Shown: positions 1-12,200 of the stretch, piece after piece | How the letters are laid out: each line of letters begins with the position of its first letter | Position numbering within the stretch: position 1 is the stretch's first letter | Assembly (NCBI GenBank): GCA_030248135.1 | Contig: JASANC010004763.1 | Coordinates: forward strand, 107,848-171,847 | Length of the DNA: 64,000 bases | Direction: 5' to 3' | Source of the DNA: Theristus sp. LFF4_11 | Lineage: Eukaryota > Nematoda > Chromadorea > Monhysterida > Xyalidae | Notes under the pieces: generated by a model | What the model was told of the DNA's origin: nothing | Database searches by the model: none | What the model saw: the letters and a program-made list of their open reading frames with translations, nothing else | Translations under genes and position numbers: made by a program

Positions 1-133
1 AATGGCAACAACCAAATAATTTTTGGTGGTGCAAATTTTAGCGTCAGACATTAATCGCAGCAGCGAGATCGAAGCGCTTGAAAAAAACGACACTTTTTGA
101 CCACCCTGTATGCGTAATTCAATTCTTTTTCAG

Positions 134-1854
134 ATGGCTGGATAGTAGGTGGTTTCGTTTCGGCGTTTGTCCAGTGGTATTTGCGGAACTGGAGGCTGAT
201 CACGTTCTGGTGCAATCTCATTGGAATACTGCTCATTCCACCGTTCTTTTTGTTTGTAAATTTTTACGTCCTTCACACTCTCCATTCAAACCAGTTCACA
301 ATGCATGTGTTTACCTAAACATTCAGATTTCTGTTTTAGTATTGTGAAAGAATCGCCACGTTGGTTGATAGCGCACGACAAAATTGAAGACGCGAAGTTG
401 GTCGTCGCGAACATTGCTGCCAGGAATAAACGAAAAGTCTCCGAGAAAACACTAGCAAATTTGCATAAAACCCAAAAATTAGATGAGGGCACAAAAAAAT
501 ATTCATATTGGCATCTCTGTTGGACACCGAAAATGACTCTAACTTTTTCGGTCCTTCTATTTAGCTGGTTAGTTTTTCTAATGAACACTCCACTGGGTTG
601 GTTGTAGTTTGGCCGTGCTGGTCTTCGGCAGCAGTATAGATTTCGGCCACATGACACGTGAATGATGCACTGTTACACGTACAATGTAACTATTACTGCT
701 CGCAAACACATTATTATTTTAAGGTTTGCAAACTCCCTGGTCAGTTACGGGTTGTACTACAACATCAAATCATTGCCTGGAAATCGTTATTTGAACATGT
801 TTATATCATCAGCTATTGGAGCGGGCGAAAACATACTCACTTACTTAGCAACGCTGAAGTTCGTGTTTTATGCGTTTGTATGTTCATTTAACGCTTATTG
901 CTCATTTATGTTTTGTTAGTGCATGAAAAATTTCAGACTGGGCCGCAAGGTGTTGCATCAAATTTCAATGATGACAATGATCGTCTGTTTGTCCGTGGTT
1001 GTCATTGCAGATGAATTCTTAGGTCAAGGGGTATTTTGGAGTTTTGACCAAATTGTCATTGTTCTCACTACAAAAATTACAAGTGGCTTTAGCCTAGTCT
1101 ACTCGTTTACAGAAGGTCTTGGCAAGAACGTACAGGAAACGTTGATCACGTGCTTCGCATTGTTGGGAGGAACCTTTGCTGGGCCTTCTTGGCTTGTCAA
1201 CTACATGTACACGGCAGAACTGTTTCCGACTGTCATTCGGTACAATTTTCCAAACATTAAGTTAACAAAACACATTGCAGCTTTTGGAAATGTCCGTGTT
1301 TTCATTTCAGACCCCACAGCAACAGTACTGGGTCCGTCGCAGCTCGCGTTGGTGGAATGCTTGGTCCTGTTGTGCTTTACCTTGTGAGTGTTCGTAGCAT
1401 AAAATCGAGCATAGCACGACTTTCTGATTCTGGCATTATGAATCGCTGTTTTGATGAAACTTTTTTTTGAGAGTTTTCCGAAACAACGCATTGCAAGATC
1501 AGAAATTTTCAAGCACAGAACAGAGCCGCGCATGGAGTGTCAGACTAAACAAACAAAAAAATGACTGTATCCAACAAAATCAGTTGATATTTTTGTTCTA
1601 AGTGAGATGTGAGAATGACACGACTATCGTACATGTTGCAGCGGTTGACCTGGACTTCGTTGCCGTACTTGATTTGGATTGGAGTCATAATTGCGAATGC
1701 CATTCTCGCCGCCATATTTCTGCCGGAAACTAAAGGCAAACCTCTGAATGACTCGCTGCCAGAAAATGGTTGGAGAAAATATAAAAAGAATCGAAATGCG
1801 AAAGCAGAGGATCCTTGGAAACATGACGATTTAGTGAAAGAAACACTGATGTGA
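134..1854 (+). CDS. SLC22-type organic cation/anion transporter, 3' part
   Basis: This is the C-terminal half of a twelve-helix major facilitator transporter of the SLC22 type, which moves organic ions across the plasma membrane. I read exons 134-251, 340-567, 724-864, 937-1239, 1311-1383 and 1642-1854 (stop at 1852). All introns are GT-AG and all phases agree. Joined they give about 358 residues. Family landmarks are ESPRWLI after the sixth helix, YTAELFPTVIR before helix 11, a glycine-rich VAARVGGMLGP segment, and LPETKGKPLNDS after helix 12. The 5' exons lie left of the window, so substrate-facing helices 1-5 are not visible. The 864 donor is weaker than the others. An AATAAA-like signal lies near 2112. 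The substrate cannot be inferred. Confidence 0.88.
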
Positions 1855-1924
1855 TCCATAACCGATGTGTTTTTGGTGTCGACACAAAATCGATCGCGGC
1901 TGAAGGCTGGCTGGACAATGAATA

Positions 1925-2900
1925 TACAGGGTGATCCAAAAAACTACACGATAATAATCGGCTCTAGCTCGCCAACGGGTGGATCGTTTAGACTGAAATT
2001 GCAACCAAGCATCACAAAAAGCGCTTTATTTAGTGTGTTAAAATTTCAGACGAATTGGTCAATCCTATAAATGAATGCGAAATGAAATAGTGAAAACGTA
2101 AAAAACGTAAAAATAAAATCGCAAACGGCGAACTTCATGTATTGTATACGCTCGCAAAACACCGGGTCCCTTGTGGCTTTATTGCCCGGGATGGTTGATT
2201 TTGTGAGATTTTACTACTTAGGTTCGCTGATGTTTTGCCCAGACTATATGATCTGTCTGTGGCAAAACACCTTCGGCAGTTCTGCCTGGTGTCCGTCGCA
2301 CTGACGAGCCAGGGGGCACCGCGGTATGCGTCTACCTGGCGAAACCGCAAACAGCGAACTTCATGTATTATTGCGCCAAATACAGTACGCTGCGCCAAGC
2401 GCACGTCCACCACTCAGCGCTCAAGGAGACGTTTCAGCGTCATGCTATGATTTTTTTGCTTTTTTTTCAAAAAGAACAATGCAGGAATCGTTTTTGATAT
2501 TTTTGCTAATACGATTTTCTCTGAAATCACTGTTTTTTTTGTTGCAGCATCCAAGCCACCAATTGTTTTCTGGTTTTGCTGCATTTTGTAAAAAAATGGA
2601 TTGGACAACTGAGCAGCAGGTGTTCTGTGTTGTTGCAGACGAGCAAACGAAAAGCACAACAACAGTTATTTGTGCGAATTGAAAGAAATGATCCGCTCCG
2701 GTGTCGAAACAATCAACAGCAATCAATCGCTCCAGCAAAAACTGCTGTCGAGTTTTCGAAATGATGGATTACCTTAAAATTCTAACACACAAAATAAAAA
2801 GTTTTTTTGTGATATTTGGTTAAAATTTCAGTCCAAGCGATTCACCCGTTGGCAAGCTAGAGCCAATTCTTATCGTGTAGTTTTTTTGGATCACTCTGTA
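1925..2900. mobile_element. Non-autonomous Tc1/mariner-like element with TIRs
   Basis: The left end (1925-1997) and right end (2833-2900) are inverted copies of about 65 bp, starting TACAGGGTGATCC and TACAGAGTGATCC. The terminal TA on each side fits the TA target-site duplication of Tc1/mariner elements. No transposase ORF is present inside. The interior (2285-2365) contains a dispersed repeat that recurs at 13.06 and 44.87 kb. Confidence 0.75.
2285..2365 (+). repeat. Dispersed repeat, copy 1
   Basis: About 80 bp around CCGCGGTATGCGTCT match the reverse complement of 44865-44952 at roughly 80 percent by eye. A more diverged reverse copy lies at 13055-13125. Function is unknown. Confidence 0.6.
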
Positions 2901-3202
2901 CAATTCAGAGCTTTTCTTGAACATTTTTTTTCTGCGTCAATCGAAGCAAACCGTCGAAACTTTTTACGTCAGCTTAAATTTTTTTGCGCCAGTATGACAC
3001 TAATCTAAATCGAACGAATAAGCATCTGGATACACGTCATAACATCATCATTCAAGTTTTCTTCTGGCAATATCACATCGTCTTCTGTTTCGCTGTCATA
3101 TGCCCCATAATTGACTTGTCTTAGTTATTTTTAAACTGTTTAATGTGCCTACCATTAAGCAGATCAACGGTGAACGGCCACTGCATCGTAAAGATCTGCA
3201 TG

Positions 3203-3280
3203 GCTTCAGGCTTGGGCTTAGGCTTAGGTTTAGGCTTAGGCTTAGGCTTAGGCTTAGGCTTAGGCTTAGGCTTAGGCTTG
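3203..3280 (+). repeat. Interstitial TTAGGC telomere-type array
   Basis: About ten to twelve near-perfect copies of TTAGGC run in tandem, with a few variant units (TTGGGC, TTAGGT). TTAGGC is the telomere unit of most nematodes. Degenerate complementary (GCCTAA-like) arrays lie at 8829-8899 and 9869-9906. Confidence 0.9.
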
Positions 3281-3289
3281 TGGGACAAA

Positions 3290-3705
3290 CAACCCCCCCC
3301 CCACAGAAAATTTTGAAATGCACCCCCCTCACTTTTTGGTGGGCACCCCCCCCCACCCACACGGCACCATACCCTTCGAAAATTTTTTTGGGCCCACGGT
3401 ACTGGTATGGTGCCGTGGGGGGGGGTGCCGACAAAAAAGTGAGGGGGGGGTCCAAACTATGGTAACGTGGGGACTAGGGTTGTTAAAAAAACAAAAATCA
3501 TCAAACAAAACTCTGGGCCAGTACCGTGGGCCCAAAAAATTTTTCGAAGGGGGGTATGGTACAGTACCGTGGGCGGAGGGTGGGGGGGGACACCCCCCAG
3601 AGCACCAGAGACCGTCGGGTGGGGGGGTGGGGGGCACCGTGCCACACCCCCCCTAAAACCGGGCACCCCCCCCCCCATCGGACCCCCCCTCGAAAATTTG
3701 GCCCT
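3290..3705. repeat. C/G homopolymer-rich low-complexity stretch
   Basis: Long runs of C or G alternate with short A/T words, and segments such as GGGCCCACGGTACTGG recur in both orientations (3390s and 3520s). The overlapping ORFs here are Pro/Gly-rich by composition only. Part of the sequence from 3473 (TAGGGTTGTTAAAAA) matches the end of the element at 5915. No gene is seen. Confidence 0.6.
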
Positions 3706-5042
3706 GTCACTGGCTGGTGTTTTAATATTATGAGCTGAAATTTTCAGCACTGATAAAACATATGATGCCATTTTACTGACAAAATTTTTTTTCCGATCTA
3801 TAATTCCTAGCGCTCACTGTGGCAGATTTTCTAAAAAGCTCGAAAAATCAACAATTTGACTGAAATGAGTGCAAGAAAAAATTAGTATCAAGATGCGTGA
3901 TTCAATTTTGAAACTGTTGCGAAGGGGACTAATGAGTCTTTTTGGATACCCGGGGTATTGATAGTTCAAATCATGCGCTCAGAGTGGAAAGGTCTCACAC
4001 TTGAATTGCATTTGAGCTGCTCGAGCGAAATTCTGATGTTTCACAGCGGACTCGAGTCAGCAGCCATGAAACTGCGACAGAAAGAATTGTTCAGCTGACT
4101 TTTTGTTTTGTGTGTTGCTCTATCTGTTAATTTGTTTCTTTTGCAAAGTTTTTCTGCGGTTTGGATAAAAAACAGTGTTTCAGTTTCAGTTTTCTGCAGT
4201 TTCGTCATGGTTACCGTATTACCTCTATTAAACCCCCCCCCCCCCAAAATTAAACCCCCCCCCCCAAAAATAAACCCCCACCCCCTCGACAAGTTTCCAA
4301 ATAATCCCCCCCCCCAAAAATAATCCCCCATGGGGGATTATTGAAACCTGTTTGAAACACATACCCAGCGAATTCAGTGGCTGGTTGCAGTGAAAATGAT
4401 GAAATTGTGCTACCAAAGGCCCCAAATGGATGAGTTAATGGTAATTTCATTACAAAAGGCTGTTGTAAAAGGAAATTTCTATGTAGAGTAGAAGTTTCTG
4501 CGACTTCCTTCCTGCCATGGAAGGTATTTTTGCCAATTTGCCCACTCCTAAAAATGGTTTCCAAATAAACCCCCCCCCCCAAAAATAAAGCCCCCCCAAA
4601 AATAAACCCCCACCCCCAGAAGTCGCTGAAGAAATAAACCCCCATGGGGGTTTATTAGAGGTAATACGGTAAGTGGACAGCAGAACAACGGGTCTGGTGT
4701 GCTATCTGGTGGGAGCAATCTGAAAGTTTTTCTGCAGTGACTCGCCAGTTTCACGTAAAATTCAATCCAGCCGCTGCCGGACGAGAACCTTGATCATGAT
4801 TTGGATGTCTATGAGCAATGATTCGTTGTGAAATTCTTGATTAAAAATCCGTTTTTTTTAAATTTGGAAATTTTTAAACATTGTGCTGTAAAACTGAATC
4901 TACTTGGCCAAACTGGATAAAAATTTTGTCAGAAAAATGGCATCACATGTTTTATTAATGCTCAAAATTTCAGCTCATAAGATTGAAACACCAGCCAGTG
5001 ACAGCAGTTTGAAAATGGAACCTTTTTTTGGCCCACTCTGTA
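3706..5042. mobile_element. Non-autonomous DNA element with inverted arms
   Basis: The arms are 3706-3790 and about 4930-5010, inverted copies around CACTGGCTGGTGTTT and a shared AAATTTTCAGC segment. The right end finishes GGCCCACTCTGTA, a mariner-like terminus. The left terminus is disrupted by the C-rich stretch. It contains a second element at 4211-4672. No transposase is seen. Confidence 0.55.
4211..4672. mobile_element. MITE nested in the 3.7-5.0 kb element
   Basis: The terminal inverted repeat is TTACCGTATTACCTCTA and its complement, followed inside by runs of C then AATAAA words. Internal palindromes occur as CCCCCATGGGGG at about 4326 and 4641. It carries no coding sequence. Confidence 0.65.
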
Positions 5043-5147
5043 TATGATAACTTGACCATCTTCATTGTAATTTCAAAGATTTTGCAGCAAAATTTAGCGT
5101 TTTTCCTTCAAAATTTAAGCGAAAAAATATCATGGGGGGGATGGGGG

Positions 5148-5894
5148 TAGAGATGTAAGGGTCAAAAAAAAAATTTTTTTTTAATTTTTTTTTTAAAAAA
5201 GTAAAAAAATGAGCATTTTTTTATTTTTTTATTAAAAATTTTTGAAATTTTTTCTTTAATGTGCCCTGAAAATGCCGTTTTTGGCATAATTTTTCGAAAG
5301 TTCAACAAAAATTTTCTTTGACTTTACCTTGTCACTTAGTCTTCAACGCTGCAGGTGGTATTCTGGATTGATTTATCGACTGTTTTCAGCCTTGGTGAGT
5401 GATGATCGACTCGCGCATTGAAGTACTTGAGCGTCGCAAAGGCTAGTTCAACAAATTCCGATGTCGCTAAGGTGAGATAGAAGCAGAGAACTCACATTTA
5501 CGCATCGTTTTTCAGGATCTCGAAAGGTCGAAATTGCACTGTCTGCCACTGCAAGCGTAACTTCGTTGGTTGCTCGTTGCTGTTTCGCCTCGTGTCGTCA
5601 GCATGATCACACCGGTTTGTTGTTGAACTTGTTTCCGTGTTATTTGAGGTGAATTGAGAGGCAAAACACGAGACGTGATGTCGTCGGTGGGAAAATGGGG
5701 AAGCCGAAACCAAGTCTGAAATTTTCACCCTCCTCCCATATGAGTGGGGGTCATATGGTTAGTCGGTGGCTCCTCAGATGGTGATATTCGGACTCCCTGA
5801 AAAATTCTGAACAACTTTCATTTAAAAAAAAAATTTAAAAAATTTTTTTTTTTTAAAAGAAAAAAATAGAAAATTTTTTTTCTTGACATCTCTA
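5148..5894 (-). mobile_element. TAGAGATGT-ended MITE, copy A
   Basis: About 747 bp with ends TAGAGATGTAAGG and, inverted, TAGAGATGTCAAG. A near-identical copy lies inverted at 7975-8713. Both carry the same 76-codon ORF (5498-5728 on minus here), which differs by one residue. Since the DNA is nearly identical throughout, the ORF is not by itself evidence of coding. Confidence 0.7.
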
Positions 5895-5914
5895 GGTGGG
5901 GGGGGGGGGTGGAC

Positions 5915-6609
5915 TAGGGTTGTTAAAAAAAACAAAAATAATCAAACAAAAGAAATTTTTTTTTTAAAATTTCAAAAATCAAAGTTGTGCTAAATCAATC
6001 AGGGAGTTCGAAGAACCACATATGATATGCAAGCGCCTCCGGAATGACTCCCGTGTGGCGGAACTTTGGAGATTTTGTTTTGTTGACCTCAATTACCCCT
6101 TTTCCAAACCGTTACCATGCCTCTTCTAGTGTTTTGAGGTTTGACCCCTAAAACGTCACTAATTTTTCCCCAGCCCAAGTGAAAATACACATACCGGCTT
6201 GAAATTCGATCAATTCTGATGATGTGTCGCGACGGCAGGACACGAAACGGCAACCAGACAACGTAACGCTTGCAAACGGAGCAGCTCGGACGCTCAAATT
6301 TAGATTGCGAGGCGAATCGTCACCTTATCTGCATCGGAAATGGTAAGCCAACCTTTGGGACGCTCAAAAACTTCATCGCAGATGTTGTTGAAGCCTGAAA
6401 TCAGTCGGTAAAACGGTCCAAAATCGACTGCTAAAGGTTTTACGAGGTAATATCAAAGAAAATTTTTGTTGAACTTTCGAAAAATTGTGCCAAAATTGAG
6501 GTTTTCAGAGCATATTAGAGGAAAATTTTTCGATTTTTTTTAAATCGGCATTTTTGTTTTTTTTAATCATTTAAAAAATTTTTTTTTTGATTTTTGTTTA
6601 ACAACCCTA
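5915..6609. mobile_element. TAGGGTTGTTAAA-ended MITE
   Basis: The ends are TAGGGTTGTTAAAAA and its inverted form TTTAACAACCCTA, about 695 bp apart. A partial left end of the same type lies at about 3477. No ORF of note. Confidence 0.6.
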
Positions 6610-6830
6610 CGTGGGACCCCCATGATATTTTTTCGCTTAAATTTTGAAGGAAAAACGCTAAATTTTGCAGCAAAATCTTTGAAATTACAATGAAGATGGT
6701 CAAGTTATTATATATTCAGCTTATATTATGGACTTTATAGACAAAAAATCATGATTTTCGAAAAAAAAATTTGGGTGTGCAGAAAATTTTGGGGGGGTCT
6801 CCGCCAGACAAAATTTCATGGGGGTGTGGG

Positions 6831-7859
6831 TAGGGTTAGGGGCTTTGAAAAAATTTTTTTTTTTATTTTTTTTCGTTTTTTTTTTAAATTTGGATTTTTT
6901 TTTCAAACTTTTTCTTCTACTTTGCTCTGAAAATTCGATTTATGGCATAATTTTTTGAAAATTCAAACCAAATTTTCTTCCCAACTTCTTTGTGTGCTTA
7001 GGTACATGTCATTATTTGGTCATTTGGACCGACGTACTCCATGTTTTTCGATTTGGATGACTTCTAGAGTCAATTTTTAGCGTTGAAATGACTTAACTGA
7101 ATTGAAATATCGTTTCAGAAATCGTTTTCTTGCAACTTAGAACATGTTTTTTCAGTCGGTAGGCCATGAGATGAACATGATATTTTGTTGATTGGCGTAT
7201 GTTATGTTGGAGTTGATTGGCGTACAATGGAGTTGTGCGATATATTGTTAAACAATTGGAACGGAGATGTTGGTTAATACCACATCACACGACCGTTTTT
7301 CAGATACCCGATAACATGGCCACATGTTAAAACTTGCGTGCTGAGCTAAACTAACGTGTTAAACTTGCGTCTGTCAGTTGCCCGCAACGTGATCGCGAAA
7401 TCATGGTACGTGTTTTCGATACGATGATTTGAAGAGTGGGCTCTCGCCATGTGGCAGATAGCATAGCTGGTTGAACCTGAAAGTAAGTGTCTTGGGGGGG
7501 GGGGGCGACCGGGTCGACAGGGGTTGCCGACTTAGCTACAGCAAACAGGAATTTTTGAACACAGTCAAATTTTGGTAATTTTCTAAAGAGGAACAACTAA
7601 GAACGGTTCAATATTCAAGTACACGTCGAAAATTGTCCTGTTTTACTGTTGAAAATGCAACTTTCCCTCTATGAAATGGACATAATTTCAATAAAACACG
7701 ATTTTCGCTCTTATAGTTTTCCGGATCGTTCTGAAAATAGTCTAGATGAACTCAGCTCGACGAGACGCTTCGAACAAATCTAACTTGTAAAAAAAAAATT
7801 TTTTTTTAAATTTTTTTTTTAATTTAAAAAAAAATCCGGATTTTTTCCCCCTAACCCTA
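6831..7859. mobile_element. TAGGGTTAGGGG-ended MITE
   Basis: The terminal repeats TAGGGTTAGGGG and CCCCCTAACCCTA are followed by A/T homopolymer runs. Length is about 1,030 bp. It lies between the two inverted copies A and B. No transposase is present. Confidence 0.55.
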
Positions 7860-7974
7860 GGTGTGGGGGGCGGGTGTCGGCCAAATTTTCGAGGGGGGGG
7901 TCCGATGGGGGGTGGCACGGTGCCCCCCAGCCCCACCCGACGGTCTCTGGTGCTCTGGGGGTGTACCCCCCACC

Positions 7975-8713
7975 TAGAGATGTCAAGAAAAAAAAATTTC
8001 TATTTTTTTCTTAAAAAAAATTAAAAAAATTTTTTTTTAATGAAAGTTGTTCAGAATTTTTCAGGGAGTCCGAATATCACCATCTGAGGAGCCACCGACT
8101 TACCATATGACCCCCACTCATATGGGAGGAGGGTGAAAATTTCAGACTTGGTTTCGGCGACCCCATTTTCCCACCGACGACATCACGTCTCGTGTTTTGC
8201 CTCTCAATTCACCTCAAATAACACGGAAACAAGTTCAACAACAAACCGGTGTGATCATGCTGACGACACGAGGCGAAACAGCAACGAGCAACCAACGAAG
8301 TTACGCTTGCAGTGGCAGACAGTGCAATTTCGACCTTTCGAGATCCTGAAAAACGATGCATAAATGTGAGTTCTCTGCTTCTATCTCACCTTAGCGACAT
8401 CGGAATTTGTTGAACTAGCCTTTGCGACGCTCAAGTACTTCAATGCGCGAGTCGATCATCACTCACCAAGGCTGAAAACAGTCGATAAATCAATCCAGAA
8501 TACCACCTGCAGCGTTGAAGACTAAGTGACAAGGTAAAGTCAAAGAAAATTTTTGTTGAACTTTCGAAAAATTATGCCAAAAACGGCATTTTCAGGGCAC
8601 ATTAAAGAAAAAATTTCAAAAATTTTTAATAAAAAAAATAAAAAAAAATGCTCATTTTTTTTTCTTTTTTTAAAAAAAAAATTAAAAAAATTTTTTTGAC
8701 CCTTACATCTCTA
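7975..8713 (+). mobile_element. TAGAGATGT-ended MITE, copy B
   Basis: This is the inverted sister of 5148-5894, with the same termini and internal sequence, including the 76-codon ORF at 8133-8363. The two copies could pair as a hairpin with a 2.1 kb loop. Confidence 0.7.
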
Positions 8714-8828
8714 CCCCCACCCCCCCCCCCGCCCACGGTACTGCTCTGGGCGGCTGCCCTTCTTTTCTAAAATCCGCTTCAGGTAAAACACGCTCGTTGT
8801 CGGACATTGCTAAAACGGACTTGATTTA

Positions 8829-8899
8829 AATCTTAATCCTGAAGCCTAATCCTAAGCCAAACCTGATCCTAACCTAATCCTAACCTAAGCCAAGCCTTT
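8829..8899 (-). repeat. Degenerate telomere-type (GCCTAA-like) array
   Basis: A run of AATCCTAA, AACCTAA and AAGCC words reads as a decayed TTAGGC array on the minus strand. A shorter similar run lies at 9869-9906. Confidence 0.6.
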
Positions 8900-9227
8900 T
8901 CAAGAAGGAAGATGTCAGAAAAACTGCGTTTTGAACAAGTTTTTGTTGGGGCCGGAGCGTGTGCACGCGCGCTAGTGGATCATGAGCATGAGCACGCCGA
9001 TGCCCGTGCGCGTGCGTTTTAAAAAAGAAGCGCCAGGGCTCTGGGCCTGGGCAAAATAAAATGTGGCCAAAATTCGTTTTTTAGTTAATTAAATAAAAAA
9101 TCCCGATTAAAATTTTTTTAAGCTTAAAAAAACTAGGCGGGGCTGGGGCACTGCGGAATGCGGCAAGACAATAGCAATCTACTCATCAATCTTTTCTTGA
9201 AATGACCAAGTACCAAATAGAAACAAA

Positions 9228-12200
9228 ATGACGTCGCCGCAATGCAAGCACATCCGAAAAGAATTCAAAAGCGATTTTGTTGATAAGTACAAGTTGATTT
9301 GCGAGAATCTCATTTATCCAACAACAAGAAGGGCGCTGAAAAAGAAGGTACGGTTTTGCAAATGTTGCAATTTCATATTTCACTTGACTTGATGAAAATA
9401 CAATTGCTGAAAAACCAATGACATTTGTTGTTTTACGTGTTTCACTTCATTTTCCGGCCGCTTATGCGAAATGCGTTGTCTGCGAGTCGCGTGACGATTC
9501 TCTGTTGACCGTTTGCCTGCACTGTATTTATTTTGCGTGTTGCCGTAAAGAGGCGATGCATTTTCGTCAGCACTTCGAAGAACGCAACCATTTTGGCGGT
9601 GGGTTTTTTGTCTCATCTTCGTCGGTGGTTGAATGAACTGGGATTGTGATTGTGAACAAAACAAACAGGAAAGCGTGCGCATAGCCCATAGGCATATCGC
9701 AGTCCGCCAACCACCCACCATGACATGCGCATGGATCACAGTTACAGTTAAAACCTTGGGTTTCACAGTTGTTCTAGGGGGGGGGGGCCTGGGGATTTGT
9801 ATACATACTTAAAAGTGATTTTTTTGATTTCTGATCAGTGGTTGCTTGCAATGAGTCGTTGTAGGTTCCTAATCCTAAACCTAATCCTAATCCTAAGCCA
9901 AGCCTTTTTTATAAGGTGAAAATGATCAATTTAGTTTTTGCATTTTTTTTCTTTCCTGTGTTAAAGGGCAGGGGCCACCGCTACTGCACATGCACCTGTT
10001 TTAATAATGATGCATTACGGGGGGGGGCCGGCCCCCCCCAAAAAATTTTCGAATCTATCTCTATCAAACAGGTTTTTTCGGCTCAGCTATTATCTATCTA
10101 AAAAAATTTCTCAGCCAGCTATCTATCTGAAAATTTTTGTCTTTGAAGCATAGTTGTTCCAGAGCCGAGGGGTTGGGGGGGGGGGCGATATAGATAGCTG
10201 GAGCAAAATTTCCAGATAGATAGATAGCTGGAAAATTTTGGGGGGGGGCCGCGGGGGGGGCCGGTCAAAATTTTGAAATTTGATAGATAGATAGCTAAAA
10301 CGCTAAAAAGCTATAAAAACAACAAAATAAGGCTAAAAATACACTAAAAATTAAGTATAAACGCGTATTTTACCTAAAATTAGCGAAATTTTCAAAAATT
10401 ACGAGCAAAAATAGTCAATTTTTGTCAAAAATTGACTCATTTTATGTCTTCGAAGACAAAAATTTTCAGATATATAGCTGGCTGAGAATTTTTTTTAGAT
10501 AGATGTTTGTTTTGTTTTGTTTTGAAACATGTTCAACTGAATGTGATTGCGTTTTTGTTTTGAATCACATGTGCTCTTTTGTGCGACGTTTCGTGTTGTT
10601 TTCTTTTTTCTTGTATCTGGTGCAAGTGTGTGTCCATGTCACAGCTCTTTTTATCTCGCGTTTTTTCTGTGTGCTTTTGTGTGCTCTTGTGGCTTTTGTG
10701 TTCAGGGTATTCTTTTTGTTAACTAGCACTGTTACTTGCTTGCTGTTGCTCATCACTTGCTGTTAGCTGTATTTGGGATGGCACAGGAAAAACAAAAGCC
10801 CATGAACAAAAAAAATAACAAAAAAAAACATAAAAAAGGGGAAAAAAAGAAAAAAAAGAGAAAAAAAACAAGAGAGAAAAACTGCGATGAAGAAAAGAAA
10901 AGCAACTGTGCCGTGTTTATTTTGCTTTCTCTTGCTTAATTTAATCGTGCCTGAATGTCAATCGTGGCCGTTGTGCGCTGTCTGATGTTGTCGGTTCGTG
11001 ATCGCGCTATTTTATTTATTTCTTCTCTCAAGCTTCAATTGTGTTTGCGCGTTTTTTTAACATTCAATTGTTTCTGACTGTCGACGGTTGGTTTTATTTT
11101 GTGGATTTTGTTTCTTTGTGTGAATACCCGGGCAGTCATCTGCCCATTCGTTTGCATCGACTTTTTGCTTGCTTTCATTCATGCATTCACCAAGTTCATC
11201 AATAATCTTGTGTTTCTTTAGGTTTTTTTGTGACATCAATTGTGTTTGTTTTGCATAATGGAAGTTTTGTGAATGTGTTGATGTGAACTGGCCGTGAGGC
11301 ATACAAATAAAATTGATTGATTGATTGATTGATAGATAATAGCTGAGCCGAAAAAACCTGTCTGATAGAGATAGATTCGAAAATTTTTTGGGGGGGGCGG
11401 CCCCCCCCCCCAGGCCCCCCCCCCTAGAACAACTATGCTTTGAAGACATAAAATGACTAATGAGTCAATTTTTGACCAAAATTGACCATTTTTGCTCGTA
11501 ATTCTTGAAAATTTCGCTAATTTTACGTAAAATACGCGTTTATACTTGATTTTTAGTGTATTTTTAGCATTATTTTGCTGTTTTTATAGCTTTTTAGCGT
11601 TTTAGCTATCTATCTATCAAATTTCAAAATTTTGACCGGCCCCCCCAAAGTCACATGGCCCCCCCCCCCGCGGCCCCCCCCCCCAAAATTTTCCAGCTAT
11701 CTATCTATCTAGAAAATTTGCTCCAGCTATCTATATCGGCCCCCCCAACCCCTCGGCTCTGGAACAACTATGTTGGGTTTTTTATTAATTCTAACTTTAG
11801 GAGACAACTTGATGATTACTCATGATGAAAATGTGACATGATTCATTTGTGAAATCGGAACGTAGGGAGGCTATTATTCAAAAGCTGATTTGACCGTTTC
11901 ACATGCCATGTTTTTTTTAATTGCACTGAGCGTCCCCACACGCAGGCATCAACGTCGCATCGGGCCAACTGTACTGTGCACTGTGTGCCGACTTCGTGTA
12001 CGACCGCGACTGCGAGGTGGCGCGTCGCGACGCCGAGAACGCCATGCGAAAGCGCTATGGTTTCTCGCTGAAGTTCGTCTGGAATCCGGCGCGCGCCGAA
12101 GTGGAGCGACTGCAGCCGCTCGCGCAGAAGGAAAATGTGGTGCTCCGATTGGAGGCTGACACCACCGTCGGTTGGTGGAAACAAAGCAGCTTTCAGCAAC

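Larger units (their letters stand above)
5041..6720. repeat. Inverted arms bracketing two inserted MITEs
   Basis: The sequence 5043-5135 reappears inverted at 6610-6713 with almost no change (GATAACTTGACCATCTTC and its complement). Two other elements, 5148-5894 and 5915-6609, lie between the arms. This reads as an older palindromic element split by later insertions. Confidence 0.6.

Noticed and set aside
3096..3771. Several Pro/Gly-rich ORFs on both strands
   Set aside because: They are translations of poly-C/poly-G and TTAGGC tracts.
5498..5728. 76-codon ORF conserved between two MITE copies
   Set aside because: The surrounding DNA is equally conserved, so the ORF shows no sign of selection on protein.
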